Shown: one piece after another, positions 10,532 through 18,687 of the stretch
How positions within the stretch are numbered: the stretch's first letter is position 1
How the letters are laid out: every line of letters starts with the position of its first letter
NCBI GenBank assembly: GCA_015852425.1
Contig: JAAAIG010000683.1
Coordinates: 1 to 21,054, forward strand
DNA: 21,054 nt
Origin: Gryganskiella cystojenkinii
Lineage: Eukaryota > Mortierellomycota > Mortierellomycetes > Mortierellales > Mortierellaceae
Direction of reading: 5' to 3'
Made by a program: the position numbers and the translations under genes
The notes under the pieces: model-generated
What the model was told of the DNA's origin: nothing
Databases searched by the model: none
What the model saw: the letters and a program-made list of their open reading frames with translations, nothing else

Positions 10532-10816
10532 TTCCAGCCAGATCCTTTTGTAAAACGAGGGCGGAGACAGGATCCAGAGTCACAAGATTCTCCGCAAACA
10601 TTTTACCACATTATATTCCGATGGCACGACAAAAGACATTGCCTTTCACCACATTAGGTCTGCCGATGGATTATCAATCTCTTAGTTCCTTCTTTTTTTT
10701 TTTTTTGTAGTGAGGTTCGTTATGACCACACATATCTCAAAGAATTGACACTCTGGAACTTTTACTTCGCTTGTTCCCCATGTTTATCCTGCACATCCCC
10801 TTATTCTCTCTAACCG

Positions 10817-11257
10817 ATGACGAAAAAGCATAATCGCAGCAATTCAACACCGGCTTCCAGCGCCAACATCAGTAGTGACAACGACTCGCATGAGCTCCTT
10901 AAGTTTAGGATCGATGTAATCAACAATATTATCTCCGAAGTTGACCAACTCCTCCCCAGCATGGCCGTCATGTATGCTCAGCGTGTTCAATCCATCCAGG
11001 ATGAAAAGGACGCGCATGCGCTTATAACTTGGACAACCGAGCTCAACGAAATTGTCGCCCGGTGTCGAGCACTGATCTGGACCATTTCGACCAGAGTCGA
11101 AATTCAGAGGTCCTATGCTCAATCTTCAGGAAGCGCGTCCGAGAACGTGGGCTACATGGAGGGAGTCGAGAGTTACATGGACGGGGTCGACCGTTTCCAC
11201 AGTGATTTGACTTTGATTCTCGAGTTATTAGGGAGGTTGGGCTTAAATGCGAGTTAG
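10817..11257 (+). CDS. Small uncharacterised helical protein, 146 aa (array member)
   Basis: ATG 10817 follows a C/T-rich leader (10780-10812) and is the first ATG of the frame. Residues 1-25 are polar and probably disordered (Ser/Asn/Thr/Asp, MTKKHNRSNSTPASS). Residues 26-100 form one or more long amphipathic helices (LLKFRIDVINNIISEVDQL) that include two Trp-Thr pairs at 72-73 and 88-89. A Ser/Gly linker (102-112) and a last helix (114-143) end in LLGRLGLNAS. I recognise no domain. SSDND in the N-terminus also occurs at the same place in the product of 11906-12055, and both genes share an ACCGATG start context after a TTCTC-containing leader, which supports common descent. No membrane segment or signal peptide is visible. 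Confidence 0.72.
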   Translation: MTKKHNRSNSTPASSANISSDNDSHELLKFRIDVINNIISEVDQLLPSMAVMYAQRVQSIQDEKDAHALITWTTELNEIVARCRALIWTISTRVEIQRSYAQSSGSASENVGYMEGVESYMDGVDRFHSDLTLILELLGRLGLNAS

Positions 11258-11905
11258 CTGAGCCTCGTCGATTTCGAGTGTGATCAAGGTAAAGTTCGCG
11301 GGTGAGAGGGTTGCTTCTAGCACACAATTGTATATCATTTGCGTTTCAAGTCCATCCAGCACCGAACCGACAACGAGTTTCACAAGATAGCAATGAACGG
11401 CCCCACAATTCCTGGACATGGGTGTTCCATTTCTGTGGACAAAATTCCTTACCCAGCAAACTGGAATTACCAAAGCATCTTATTTTCCGTACGATGTGGT
11501 GTATTAACCAGGATGTCTGTCTTTTGCTCTCCTTTCGTCAATTTTTATAGCCCACTTTTTGCCCTCTCGATTTAGTTTCTCAGATCCCAGGAAATAAATT
11601 GATCGCTCTCTTTCCCTGTGGATATATTTTTCGCCTTTGAACCTCGTCTTCACTAACCGTGTTCCGAGCGTGGGCTCTTAATATGCCTATATGTCTAACT
11701 CTGCCCGAAGTGACTCGGGGCAAGTAGCTTCGAGAGTTGGTCAACTCACAGCCAAATCAGAGAGAGGAAGCCGGCAATGGGTCCGAAGCTCTTCTGGCTG
11801 GGGACCAGGATACGTAATAAAAGGCAAGAAATGGTAGCACTGAGAAAGAAATTTTCATCTTGTCGTTTCTAAGGCTCATTTATTTTATCTTTCATTTTCT
11901 CACCG
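11258..11905. other. Intergenic region between array members
   Basis: No gene is firmly supported. A 60-codon frame from ATG 11393 to TAG 11575 contains IPYPANW, faintly like the Trp-centred motif of the later array genes, but has nothing else in common with them. 11870-11905 is a T/C-rich leader before the ATG at 11906. Confidence 0.45.
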
Positions 11906-12055
11906 ATGGATCTTTCTGAGAACCCATGCCTCGATCTCGCCAGCAGTGACAACGACCCCAACAAGACCTTGATGATGCTCAACATGACTCAGAATCTCAT
12001 TGCTCAGATGTTCTCTCAGATTGACCAGTTCAAGCTAGACCAGATCAAGCTCTGA
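11906..12055 (+). pseudogene. Truncated array member, 49 codons
   Basis: From ATG 11906, with leader TTTTCTCACCG just before it, the frame encodes MDLSENPCLDLASSDNDPNK and then the helix LMMLNMTQNLIAQMFSQIDQ, and stops at TGA 12053-12055 only about 30 residues into the helical body. After the stop the frame continues for eight codons to a second TGA. The SSDND start of the body and the Ile/Leu heptad-like pattern match the 146-residue neighbour at 10817. Intact relatives are 146 to 272 residues long, so this looks like a truncated copy, or a short paralogue that kept only the first helix. Confidence 0.5.
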
Positions 12056-12091
12056 GACGAATTCGTTCAACGCCAAGGCTGATCAAAGACT

Positions 12092-12223
12092 ATGGCCATT
12101 CGTACGGTGAGTCTCGGGCGCCTTTCAACGACATTTTCAATCTGTTTCGGCGCCCTAGTCGCTGCTCTCACAATCAAATACTTCGCCAAGGAGCAGGAAG
12201 CCCAAGTCCAAATCCAAGTCTAA
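12092..12223 (+). other. Ambiguous short ORF or two-exon gene remnant with Lys/Ser/Pro tail
   Basis: Read without splicing, ATG 12092 encodes 43 residues with a hydrophobic run (STTFSICFGALVAALTI) and a Glu/Gln/Val tail, ending at TAA 12221. However GTGAGT (about 12107) and CCCTAG (about 12158) make a good 52-nt intron. If it is spliced, the product becomes a different tail of KPKSKSKSKPKSK type that ends a few codons later. Both readings are small and I recognise neither. The Pro-Lys/Ser-Lys codon repeat recalls the Pro-Lys-Asp-Glu repeats in the gene at 20738. Confidence 0.25.
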
Positions 12224-12795
12224 GCCCAAGTCAAAGTGAAGCTCGGGTGCTGGGAGCTCAAAGTCAAGGTCAATCACAAGGCCACCTCGCGGACGGTCAA
12301 ATGAACGAAGTGATGGGACAAAGACGGGATCAACGCGGCCATCCAGATTTTCGTGGTGTTCCACTGGAGAACGAATGATATTATGCTTCAAGAACTCCAG
12401 GGCCACTTGGACCACGTTGACTGGTGGTGGTTGGACGTTTTAATACGCAATTGGGCACGAAACATAAGCCGTATATCGCTGTATGTTTCGAGTCTCATAG
12501 TCCATGACGAAGTTGGGGTTCTTTTTTATTTATACTACTTTCTTTTTCGCAAGCAATGCAAATAAAATACAACTCAACGTTCTCCTTTTCCGTCCTCTTC
12601 TCGCAAATTCGTATCAGCTTACGCATGATGACTTCGCTTCATCACACATTTATTCACGCTCTTTCAAAGAGAATCAAAGATTTTTCTTTTCTTTTCTCTC
12701 TCTCTCTCTCTCTCTCTCTTAAACCTACACTTCTTTCATCCATCCCCTTGTCATTGCCTCAATCCGACAAAGAAACGGCCAAAAATCTAAGAACA
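12224..12795. other. Intergenic region with C/T-rich leader
   Basis: No gene is supported. The frame of the next gene is open back to 12556, but that part encodes Phe/Ser/Leu-rich low-complexity sequence from the C/T tract and is read here as 5' UTR. Confidence 0.5.
12695..12719. repeat. (TC)n dinucleotide microsatellite
   Basis: About twelve uninterrupted TC units lie in the leader of the gene that starts at 12796, about 75 nt upstream of its ATG. Confidence 0.95.
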
Positions 12796-13302
12796 ATGAG
12801 TTCTGAAGGAAACACAGATCTGAACTCCCATAATGGTTGGACCAGGAACAACGGTATTTACCACAACGGCACCCACAACAACACGAACGAGATGAACGAG
12901 AAGGTCAAGCCCATGATGGATCTTATCGGCCAGATGGCCATCGAGCTTGAACACATCGGTCAAGTCCAGATGCACCTCGACGCAGACGTCGCCCAGCTCA
13001 CCAAAATCGCAAATGGACAGATCAGCGACTCTGTCTTCCGGTTCAAGCAACTCTTGGATCTTTTTCGAGCCCAACTCTCGTCTTTTGCGTCCGAGATCGC
13101 AGGCCAGAACCATCTCGTTCAAGCTCAAGTCCAGGTACAGGCTCAAAGCGTTGCGAACAATGAGGAGGTCTTGAGGGTTCACGAGGATCTCGATTCGGTC
13201 CTTGAAATCTTGTCCGAGTTCCACCTGCAGGCGGATGAGAAACTAGAGCAGTTCCTTGGAGACCAGGGTCGCCACGTTGCTGGATCTGCAACATGTTTGT
13301 AG
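12796..13302 (+). CDS. Small uncharacterised coiled-coil protein, 168 aa (array member)
   Basis: The start at ATG 12796 (context AGAACAATGAG) is preferred over ATG 12556 in the same frame, because the intervening 80 codons come from a (TC)n tract. Residues 1-35 are Asn/His/Thr/Gly-rich and disordered-looking. Residues 36-155 are helical with Leu/Ile/Val/Met at heptad-like spacing (MMDLIGQMAIELEHIGQVQM, FRFKQLLDLFRAQLSSF, VLEILSEFHLQADEKLEQFL), plus a short Gln/Val/Ala repeat (109-117, QAQVQVQAQ). No known family, signal peptide or membrane segment. The last 14 residues look unlike the rest. In the +1 frame, 13247-13477 stays open and looks more helix-like, so the natural C-terminus may have been altered by a frame change. 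Confidence 0.7.
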   Translation: MSSEGNTDLNSHNGWTRNNGIYHNGTHNNTNEMNEKVKPMMDLIGQMAIELEHIGQVQMHLDADVAQLTKIANGQISDSVFRFKQLLDLFRAQLSSFASEIAGQNHLVQAQVQVQAQSVANNEEVLRVHEDLDSVLEILSEFHLQADEKLEQFLGDQGRHVAGSATCL

Positions 13303-13879
13303 GTCTTTGGATCCGACACTGAGGTCACTCGAGTCAGCTATAATTGTCAACTCTGAGAGACACTTTGGTGCCCTCTTCTCGTACTTGATTCTTTGTCAGT
13401 TAGGCCATAGCAAAGGTCGCAACACACATAAAAATATGAGAGGGTTTAAACGAATTTTTACTGATGCCAAGCCTTAGAAACGAGGACGATTATTCGGGGC
13501 CATTTTTTAAGGTGCATAGACTTGGAGATTGGTGACATATCGTATATGTCGTCCACTTAATGTGCTTACAAGGCCATGCCACCGAGTGGCCATCAGTTTA
13601 TTGGGCGATCGATTGCGGTATTCTTAGAGTCCCGATGCCAAACCCCAGGACCCAACGAATTGGAGACATGGATGTTAGACCACATTTGTCGACCTTTTTT
13701 TTTCAAAGAATTCGAGCCTGATCAGTGACATGACTGTGACCGGTCCAAAAAAAACAGTCAATCAATCAATCATAACGTCAAACTGTCTCCTCTTTTTGCC
13801 ACTTTTTCTCACTCATTCACTCCATTTGTTATAGACAACCCTCGTCTTCTTTCCTTCCGTTCATCTCACTTCACTCACT
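13303..13879. other. Intergenic region; possible +1-frame extension of the preceding gene
   Basis: The left part, to TAG 13475-13477, is open in the +1 frame relative to the 168-residue gene and encodes Leu-rich sequence (LLDLQHVCRSLDPTLRSLES). The rest holds a T run near 13694, a short TCAA tetranucleotide repeat (13758-13773) and a C/T-rich leader (13790-13878) for the gene at 13880. Confidence 0.45.
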
Positions 13880-14698
13880 ATGTCAACTCAGGCCAATAAC
13901 AGTATCACCACGGCGAGCAACGGCAACAACACGCCCATAATGAACAGCAACACCATCGACATAAACACCAACGCGTGCTCCAACCTTCAGAATCCAGAAC
14001 TTGTTGACCCCCGTCTTGTTGAGGCCAAAAAACGTGTCAACGTGGAAAAGCGAAAGTTTCGACCCCTGGCCCGTCACTACAACCAACTCCTTGCCGAACG
14101 AGACAAGGCCTTGGACGAACAAGCTTATCAGGCCCAGGGTCGTGTCATGCGCCACCCCTATTCTTGGACGACAAAACAAGAGACCGAGCTAAGAACGACC
14201 AAGGCAATGCTCGATCAGGAAGTGGCCCGGTTCCGGCAGACGTTGACTTATCTCCAGTCCAAGGCTGGAGAGAAAGCCTCCGTAGGAATCTTGAACGAAA
14301 ACGACAGCAACATCAACACCATGATTGACCGGAGCCAGACGGAGGCCAAGACTTGTCAAGAGAACACTGAAGACGACTTCAAGACCCTTCAGTCGACGGA
14401 TGAGGCTGTGAACAACCTCGAGGTCCAGATGATGCGATATCGCACCCTGTTTATCAAGCGGAACGAGGCCCTAAAGTCGGAACTGAACTGGAGACGTCAG
14501 TTGCATATCTACCCGAGCGTCTGGACCGATGCAAAGAGACACGAGCTGGACCAAGCCTTGATCGCGGTGTTGAAGCAGATGATCCAAGTCGATAAGGTCT
14601 CTTCTGAGCTTGATCATGTCTGGACTGTGATCTTCAAGGAGGAACGAGACGCTCGGAATGCCGTGAAGGAGATTCTCATCTCGCTACAAAAGAAGTAG
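13880..14698 (+). CDS. Uncharacterised 272-aa protein with two copies of a Trp-centred helical repeat (array member)
   Basis: ATG 13880 follows a C/T-rich leader. Residues 1-45 are Asn/Thr/Ser/Ile-rich (disordered). The body has an internal duplication. Copy 1 (about 62-125) contains AERDKALDEQAYQ, then HPYSWTTKQETEL (W96). Copy 2 (about 182-247) contains IKRNEALKSELNW, then YPSVWTDAKRHEL (W215). Each is helix, a Pro-x-x-Trp-Thr turn, then a second helix. The linker (130-180) is polar and acidic. The product of the next gene has two more copies of the same unit. I recognise no described domain. It is basic in the helices, with no signal peptide or membrane segment. Structure and function are unknown; a helical-hairpin repeat used for protein or nucleic acid binding is possible. 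Confidence 0.78.
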   Translation: MSTQANNSITTASNGNNTPIMNSNTIDINTNACSNLQNPELVDPRLVEAKKRVNVEKRKFRPLARHYNQLLAERDKALDEQAYQAQGRVMRHPYSWTTKQETELRTTKAMLDQEVARFRQTLTYLQSKAGEKASVGILNENDSNINTMIDRSQTEAKTCQENTEDDFKTLQSTDEAVNNLEVQMMRYRTLFIKRNEALKSELNWRRQLHIYPSVWTDAKRHELDQALIAVLKQMIQVDKVSSELDHVWTVIFKEERDARNAVKEILISLQKK

Positions 14699-14974
14699 CA
14701 CAGTGGACCAACGAAATGTTTTCAGTATCCGTACGTTTCTTTTATTCTCTTACCATGGACACACCCATAATCAGTAACAGGCTTTGCACAAAGGAAGTAA
14801 AAAGTGAAAAATTGACAAAGAAGCTTAAGAGTCGTGGTGGCAAATTCAAATTTCGGTCGTTGACAATTTTCTCAAAGGCTAAATGCGTGGTCATTGTTGA
14901 TTCTTCTTCTCCCACTTCTCCCTTCCATCCGTCATTCCACACACCAAAGGCTCTCTACTCTACTGAAGGTCATC

Positions 14975-15514
14975 ATGGATTCCAACTTGAGCGTAATCAC
15001 CAGTAGTAACAGCAACAACATCACCAACGGTATTCATGGCCTTCCTTCTTCCACTTCCGGTTCGACAACGATTCCTCTCTTCCAGAATCCTCTCCTATTC
15101 CTCCATTCGCCACCGCCCTTGTTACCATCTATATTTTTACCTACGTGGACCTGGGACCAAGCCATCGAGATCGAGGCCCGACTCCGATTCGACACCGAAA
15201 GGCTCTTAGCGCTCACCGTCATGAAGCACGAAGTCTTTGAATGGGCTAAATTCTGGCAAGAGCAAACTTTACAACCCGTGGCCCTTCTGTACCCCATGGT
15301 CTGGTCCACAGACCGTGAGATTCGACTGACGAGGGTGATGGCTTCTGTACAACGGGACTCAGTCATGCTAACCTGTGCACTATTGGACCTCCAGATACAA
15401 GCCGACATTAACATCGACTTCAACTACAGCAATAACACCATGCAAGGCGACGAAGGCAACAACCGCAACAGCAACGGCGCCGCGTCTTCTTCCACGACTG
15501 CTGGACAGCCTTGA
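14975..15514 (+). CDS. Uncharacterised 179-aa protein with the same Trp-centred repeat (array member)
   Basis: ATG 14975 lies 276 bp after the previous gene on the same strand. Residues 1-32 are Ser/Asn/Thr/Gly-rich, then a Pro/Leu-rich hydrophobic patch (33-56, LFLHSPPPLLPSIF). Two repeat copies follow. The first is WTWDQAIEIEARL (W58). The second is a helix with VMKHEVFEWAKFW, then YPMVWSTDREIRL (W110), aligned with the two copies in the neighbour. The tail (150-179) is Asn/Ser/Gly-rich. The family is unknown. The stop at 15512-15514 overlaps a +1 frame that continues to 15619 with a helix-like sequence (LLDSLERMEQELHFGQIW), so the C-terminus could have been changed by a frameshift. The shared motif and shared strand make it a clear paralogue of 13880-14698. 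Confidence 0.72.
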   Translation: MDSNLSVITSSNSNNITNGIHGLPSSTSGSTTIPLFQNPLLFLHSPPPLLPSIFLPTWTWDQAIEIEARLRFDTERLLALTVMKHEVFEWAKFWQEQTLQPVALLYPMVWSTDREIRLTRVMASVQRDSVMLTCALLDLQIQADINIDFNYSNNTMQGDEGNNRNSNGAASSSTTAGQP

Positions 15515-15853
15515 GCGAATGGAACAAGAACTTCACTTTGGCCAGATTTGGCGTAAACTTTATGCCCAAGCGCATGGCTCCGACCTGCATCCAGTCACTA
15601 CTGTACCCTTCGTTTGTTAATCAGACTCTCCAGATATACAGTATATAAAAAAAAACGCGCCATGGTTGTCTTTCTTGTCCTTTGTTGTCGCGGGGGGGGG
15701 GGTAAACAGGAGATCCCTCTACCGTGGCGATTGATAACGATATTTTATAATCGAACGAGACATATGTTCGCGCATGAAAAATGGCCGAAGGAAAAAGAAA
15801 AAAGATGCAAGCTATAGAAAACGAGAAAGTCTTCTTTTTTTCGTCGTTTTTGC
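15515..15853. other. Convergent intergenic region
   Basis: The space lies between a + gene ending at 15514 and a - gene ending at 15854. 15515-15619 is open in the +1 frame of the left gene. Beyond it lie an A run (about 15647-15655), a run of 11 G (15692-15702) and A/T-rich sequence that should hold both 3' UTRs. Confidence 0.5.
15692..15702. repeat. G homopolymer of 11
   Basis: Eleven consecutive G residues lie in the convergent 3' intergenic region. This is unusual in a window whose other homopolymers are A or T. Its length may be a sequencing uncertainty. Confidence 0.85.
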
Positions 15854-16828
15854 CTAAAATATCAAGGTCTCCTTCAGAACGACCATTTCTTCTCCTCCGT
15901 CAACATTCGCAATTTCAACCACTAGCGACACCTTCAGTTCTGTGATGTTTTTTCTGGATGTGACCTCTTGAATCGCTTCGAGCGCGTCCGAGTAGACCGC
16001 GTAGAGAACCTTGTCGGCTCTGCCCTTGGTGATGAACGCCGTTATAGCTCCAGTTGTCTCCTGCTTCGTGGCCGGGCTCTCACTTGTGACAGGTGCTGTG
16101 GTAGACATGTGTAAGTCCCGGTGGACCTTCTTCTCGCGATTCGCCTTTTCACTCGCCGAATTATGGATATCAGATTCGCTTTCGGACTTGCGCTCGATCT
16201 CGGGGTACCACTTGACTTCGTCCTCATATTCACTGAGTGACCTTTTTCGACGATTTTGAACACTTGAGGATTGTTGTTCGTCTCCTTCGTCGTTTTTTGC
16301 CTCTTGAGTGTCGTGCGTCTGATCCAGCGTGGATTCATCCGATAGAGTTGTATCATTATAATCGCTTGAGTAACCGCCTTCGCCACTCTCCTCGTCAGCA
16401 TAATAGCTGGAGCTTCCTCCGTCGTCATCGCTCGCGTCTAGAGCCTTGATCACCGCACGGGATCGTGGTGGCGGCGGTATCACATGTACGATTGGAGGAC
16501 GAGTCGAGGACGAAGTGGTTACTGTGTTGCCTCCTCGGTCAGACGAATGGTTTTCAATTCTTGTTTCGACAGGCCATTGATAACAGTGGTCGCAACACGA
16601 CACATTCGAATGGTTTGGCAGCGAGATATAAGAGTAGGGAGGCCTCGAGTAGGAAGAGCGAGTCGATGATGAGTGCCATTGAACTGGCGGTGATCGATAT
16701 GCACGAACAAAGAACCGGCGCCCATCGAGATCTGTATGGCTCCGTCCCATGAAGAAATGGGCCTGACAAGGTCTAGGACTTCGTCGTGAAGGCAATAGTG
16801 ATGGAGAACGTCTTGAGTATCTGGACAT
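15854..16828 (-). CDS. Uncharacterised Ser/Asp/Glu-rich protein, 324 aa
   Basis: A single uninterrupted frame with ATG at 16828. Residues 1-70 are Arg/Ser/Pro/Tyr-rich (SRYSRRSPSLLPSRRSPRP at the start). A small Cys/His cluster, CCDHC (78-82), is too short alone to be a zinc site. 85-125 is Pro/Thr/Ser-rich, including PPPPRSR. 128-220 is strongly acidic and Ser-rich with a basic NRRKR cluster at 192-196 that could be a nuclear signal. The last 65 residues (about 258-324) look ordered, alternating a helix (VLYAVYSDALEAIQEV) with strand-like stretches (ELKVSLVVEIANV, EEMVVLKETLIF), and may be a small alpha/beta domain. I recognise no family. It is on the opposite strand from the flanking array. 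Missed introns cannot be excluded but none is needed. Confidence 0.65.
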   Translation of the reverse strand: MSRYSRRSPSLLPSRRSPRPCQAHFFMGRSHTDLDGRRFFVRAYRSPPVQWHSSSTRSSYSRPPYSYISLPNHSNVSCCDHCYQWPVETRIENHSSDRGGNTVTTSSSTRPPIVHVIPPPPRSRAVIKALDASDDDGGSSSYYADEESGEGGYSSDYNDTTLSDESTLDQTHDTQEAKNDEGDEQQSSSVQNRRKRSLSEYEDEVKWYPEIERKSESESDIHNSASEKANREKKVHRDLHMSTTAPVTSESPATKQETTGAITAFITKGRADKVLYAVYSDALEAIQEVTSRKNITELKVSLVVEIANVDGGEEMVVLKETLIF

Positions 16829-18583
16829 GGCTTTGTACTTTGTATTTTTATGAAGGAAGCGGGTTGAGGAAGTGCAATGAACTGGTAGAGAGAAGGTAAT
16901 AAATGAAAGAGAGACATATAGGTTTTGGTTTCATTTATTGAAGTCTGTGACAATAAAAAATTGCGATATTAGATCGGAGGGGGCCACAGCTATGCGGCAA
17001 CTTTTTTAAAAAGTATTATAGCGCCGGCCCTATCTAGGAGGGAATCAGAAAATATATTGGTAGATTTGACATTGCCTAGACTATTTGATAGACCTTTTTC
17101 GATGTTTTTTCCTCTCTCTTAGTCACCGAGGTTTTTCACCGACGTCTTGATCTCCTTGCAGTTTCCTTAGAATCCCCAAATTCGACATCGCAGGTTACAG
17201 CCACTCGGAGGATCCTCTTCGTGGAGCAGGTTTCTTTGGTTCCGGCAAGAGCTTTTCTGTGACTCGGAGATCTCGTTTTTGGCCGTGTCGGTCAAAGCAC
17301 CATTCGCCTCTCTTTGCATCAGCAGCACGGTACAGCTGGCTCTTTGTTGAGGGTATTCATGTGCAGTCGATGTTCTGTTCACTCTCTTGGAGCTCGAGAG
17401 CATAGATTGGGGAAGAGTTTGATCACCTACGACAGCGACCAAGATGACAGCGACGACGAGGAAGAGGCTTCACGAGATGCTTCGTAAAGCTGTGTGATTT
17501 TGTTTTAACATCCACAGTTGGAGCTGCTGGTGATATAGAGGTGAGAGTCGGAGTGAAGACGCGACGACCATGACCTTGGAGGAGGGAATAGCCGGGCTCG
17601 AGGCTCTACCGTAAACCATCTTATCGCCCCATTGACCCTGCCAGACGACTTTGGTTAATTCTGAACCTCTGTAGAATCGCAGTATGAGATCGAGCACTCT
17701 TCAAGAAGTTCAACAAATGCTCCCTCAACATGTCTTTCAGACTCGCGTGTCATTGAAATCCCTTAGGTAGGCAACGGTGCTTATCATCACGCTGGCTTTG
17801 CTTGTCCTTCTTGCAGCCTCGACCGCCACTGAAAGCCCGGCTCTTCTCGGTCTTGATATTCATGCTCGCCACACCTAATATCAGCGGTTTTTACTCTCCT
17901 GCTGTTGCAACAGTTCAGGTGACTACTGCCATGACCTTGAAACGACGGTCCCGTTTCCAAGGGTATCAGTTGACTGAATCGCTGCAGCTACTTTTTTAAT
18001 TCAGAAAAGGAACCGCAATTATCATCACGTTTAGAGCTAAACGACGAGGTGAATAACAGCAGCAATTCGTGTCTTTGGTTTCGTTCCTGAGAAAAAATAT
18101 GAAAAAAAAGGTGGGAAGAAAAGAAGAAAATCTTATTCTAGAATATTGCATTCACTCAATTTGATTTCGCTTTTCTTTACATCAACCCTCCACCCTCGTC
18201 GCTCAATCTCCTAGCTCATCCTCCTCAATGTCAACATCACCAACTTTGTACTCTAATCACTTGATTGGCTCGATCGACTGATTGACGGTGGTGGTCACAT
18301 TATGCAATTTGATTCTGAAGATTTGACTCACCCATTTTTTTCTCACGTTCATATCGTTTGACTCGTTTTGCCACCATGTGTTGTTGGATCCGCCGCTTTG
18401 TCAGCACAGAGCAATGGAGGAAACTTTAGACTCTACGAGAGAGGACGTTTCCGCAGAAAACGCAGCTTTGGGGAAGTGGAATTACTGGGTTCGACACCCA
18501 CTTTCCGCACTGCTGAACGCACTGTTTGGTTGTACACTGCGCACAAGAAATAATGGATGACGCCTTGCGCAGTCTCGTGAGAG
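16829..18583. other. Long stretch with remnants only
   Basis: No intact gene is supported over about 1.75 kb. 17167-17511 holds a possible broken small secreted-protein gene on - that overlaps an acidic-tail frame on +. 17698-17875 (+) has an ATG frame interrupted near 17765 by a sequence that looks like a 55-nt intron (GTAGGC to TTGCAG), with a stop soon after. 18414-18560 has a 48-codon ATG frame of no recognised family. The A/T-rich parts (16930-17050, 18090-18180) appear non-coding. Confidence 0.4.
17167..17511 (-). pseudogene. Possible small secreted Cys-containing protein with in-frame TGA in its signal peptide
   Basis: On the minus strand ATG 17511 starts a frame with a polar/basic beginning (MLKQNHTALRSIS). 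TGA follows at 17472-17470, then the same frame continues directly into a strongly hydrophobic run (SLFLVVAVILVAVVG) and a polar region with four Cys, ending at TAA 17167. Without the stop this would be a textbook signal peptide plus a small secreted domain. On the plus strand the same DNA encodes an acidic tail (DSDQDDSDDEEEASRDAS, TAA 17485-17487). GAC/GAG codons always give GTC/CTC on the other strand, so one of the two readings is a shadow. I cannot decide which one. Neither has an intact gene around it. Confidence 0.25.
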
Positions 18584-18590
18584 TATAAAA
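18584..18590 (+). promoter_or_regulatory. TATA box of the ICL/PEPM-like gene
   Basis: TATAAAA lies 98-104 nt upstream of the ATG at 18688, followed by a C/T-rich stretch (18624-18652) and an A-rich segment (18653-18687), a typical fungal core promoter layout. Confidence 0.6.
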
Positions 18591-18687
18591 GCGAATTTCC
18601 TCAAAGCTCGTTTGATTTCAGCTTTACCTTCTTCCCCCACTTTCCATCACTGAAAATAAAAAAATAAAAAATAAACGACGCAAAACA

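Noticed and set aside
11393..11575. 60-codon ATG frame with a YPANW motif
   Set aside because: Only five residues resemble the Trp-centred repeat. The following sequence is hydrophobic and Cys/Phe/Ser-rich rather than helical, so it is not supported as an array member.
12556..12795. In-frame N-terminal extension of the 168-residue gene
   Set aside because: It translates a (TC)n and C/T-rich leader into Phe/Ser/Leu low complexity. The Asn/Ser-rich start at 12796 matches the other array members.
17765..17875. Apparent signal peptide on + (hydrophobic LIITLALLVLLAAS)
   Set aside because: The run lies inside a sequence that fits a short intron, GTAGGC to TTCTTGCAG, follows an in-frame TAG and has no ATG. 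The hydrophobic reading comes from the polypyrimidine tract.
18483..18500. T-arm-like GGGTTCGACACCC suggesting a tRNA
   Set aside because: No matching 7-bp acceptor stem about 70 nt upstream and no D-arm or anticodon arm could be fitted. The T stem also has a mismatch.
18414..18560. 48-codon ATG frame upstream of the ICL/PEPM-like gene
   Set aside because: Short, no family, no leader or conserved context. It lies immediately upstream of the TATA box and is probably promoter sequence.
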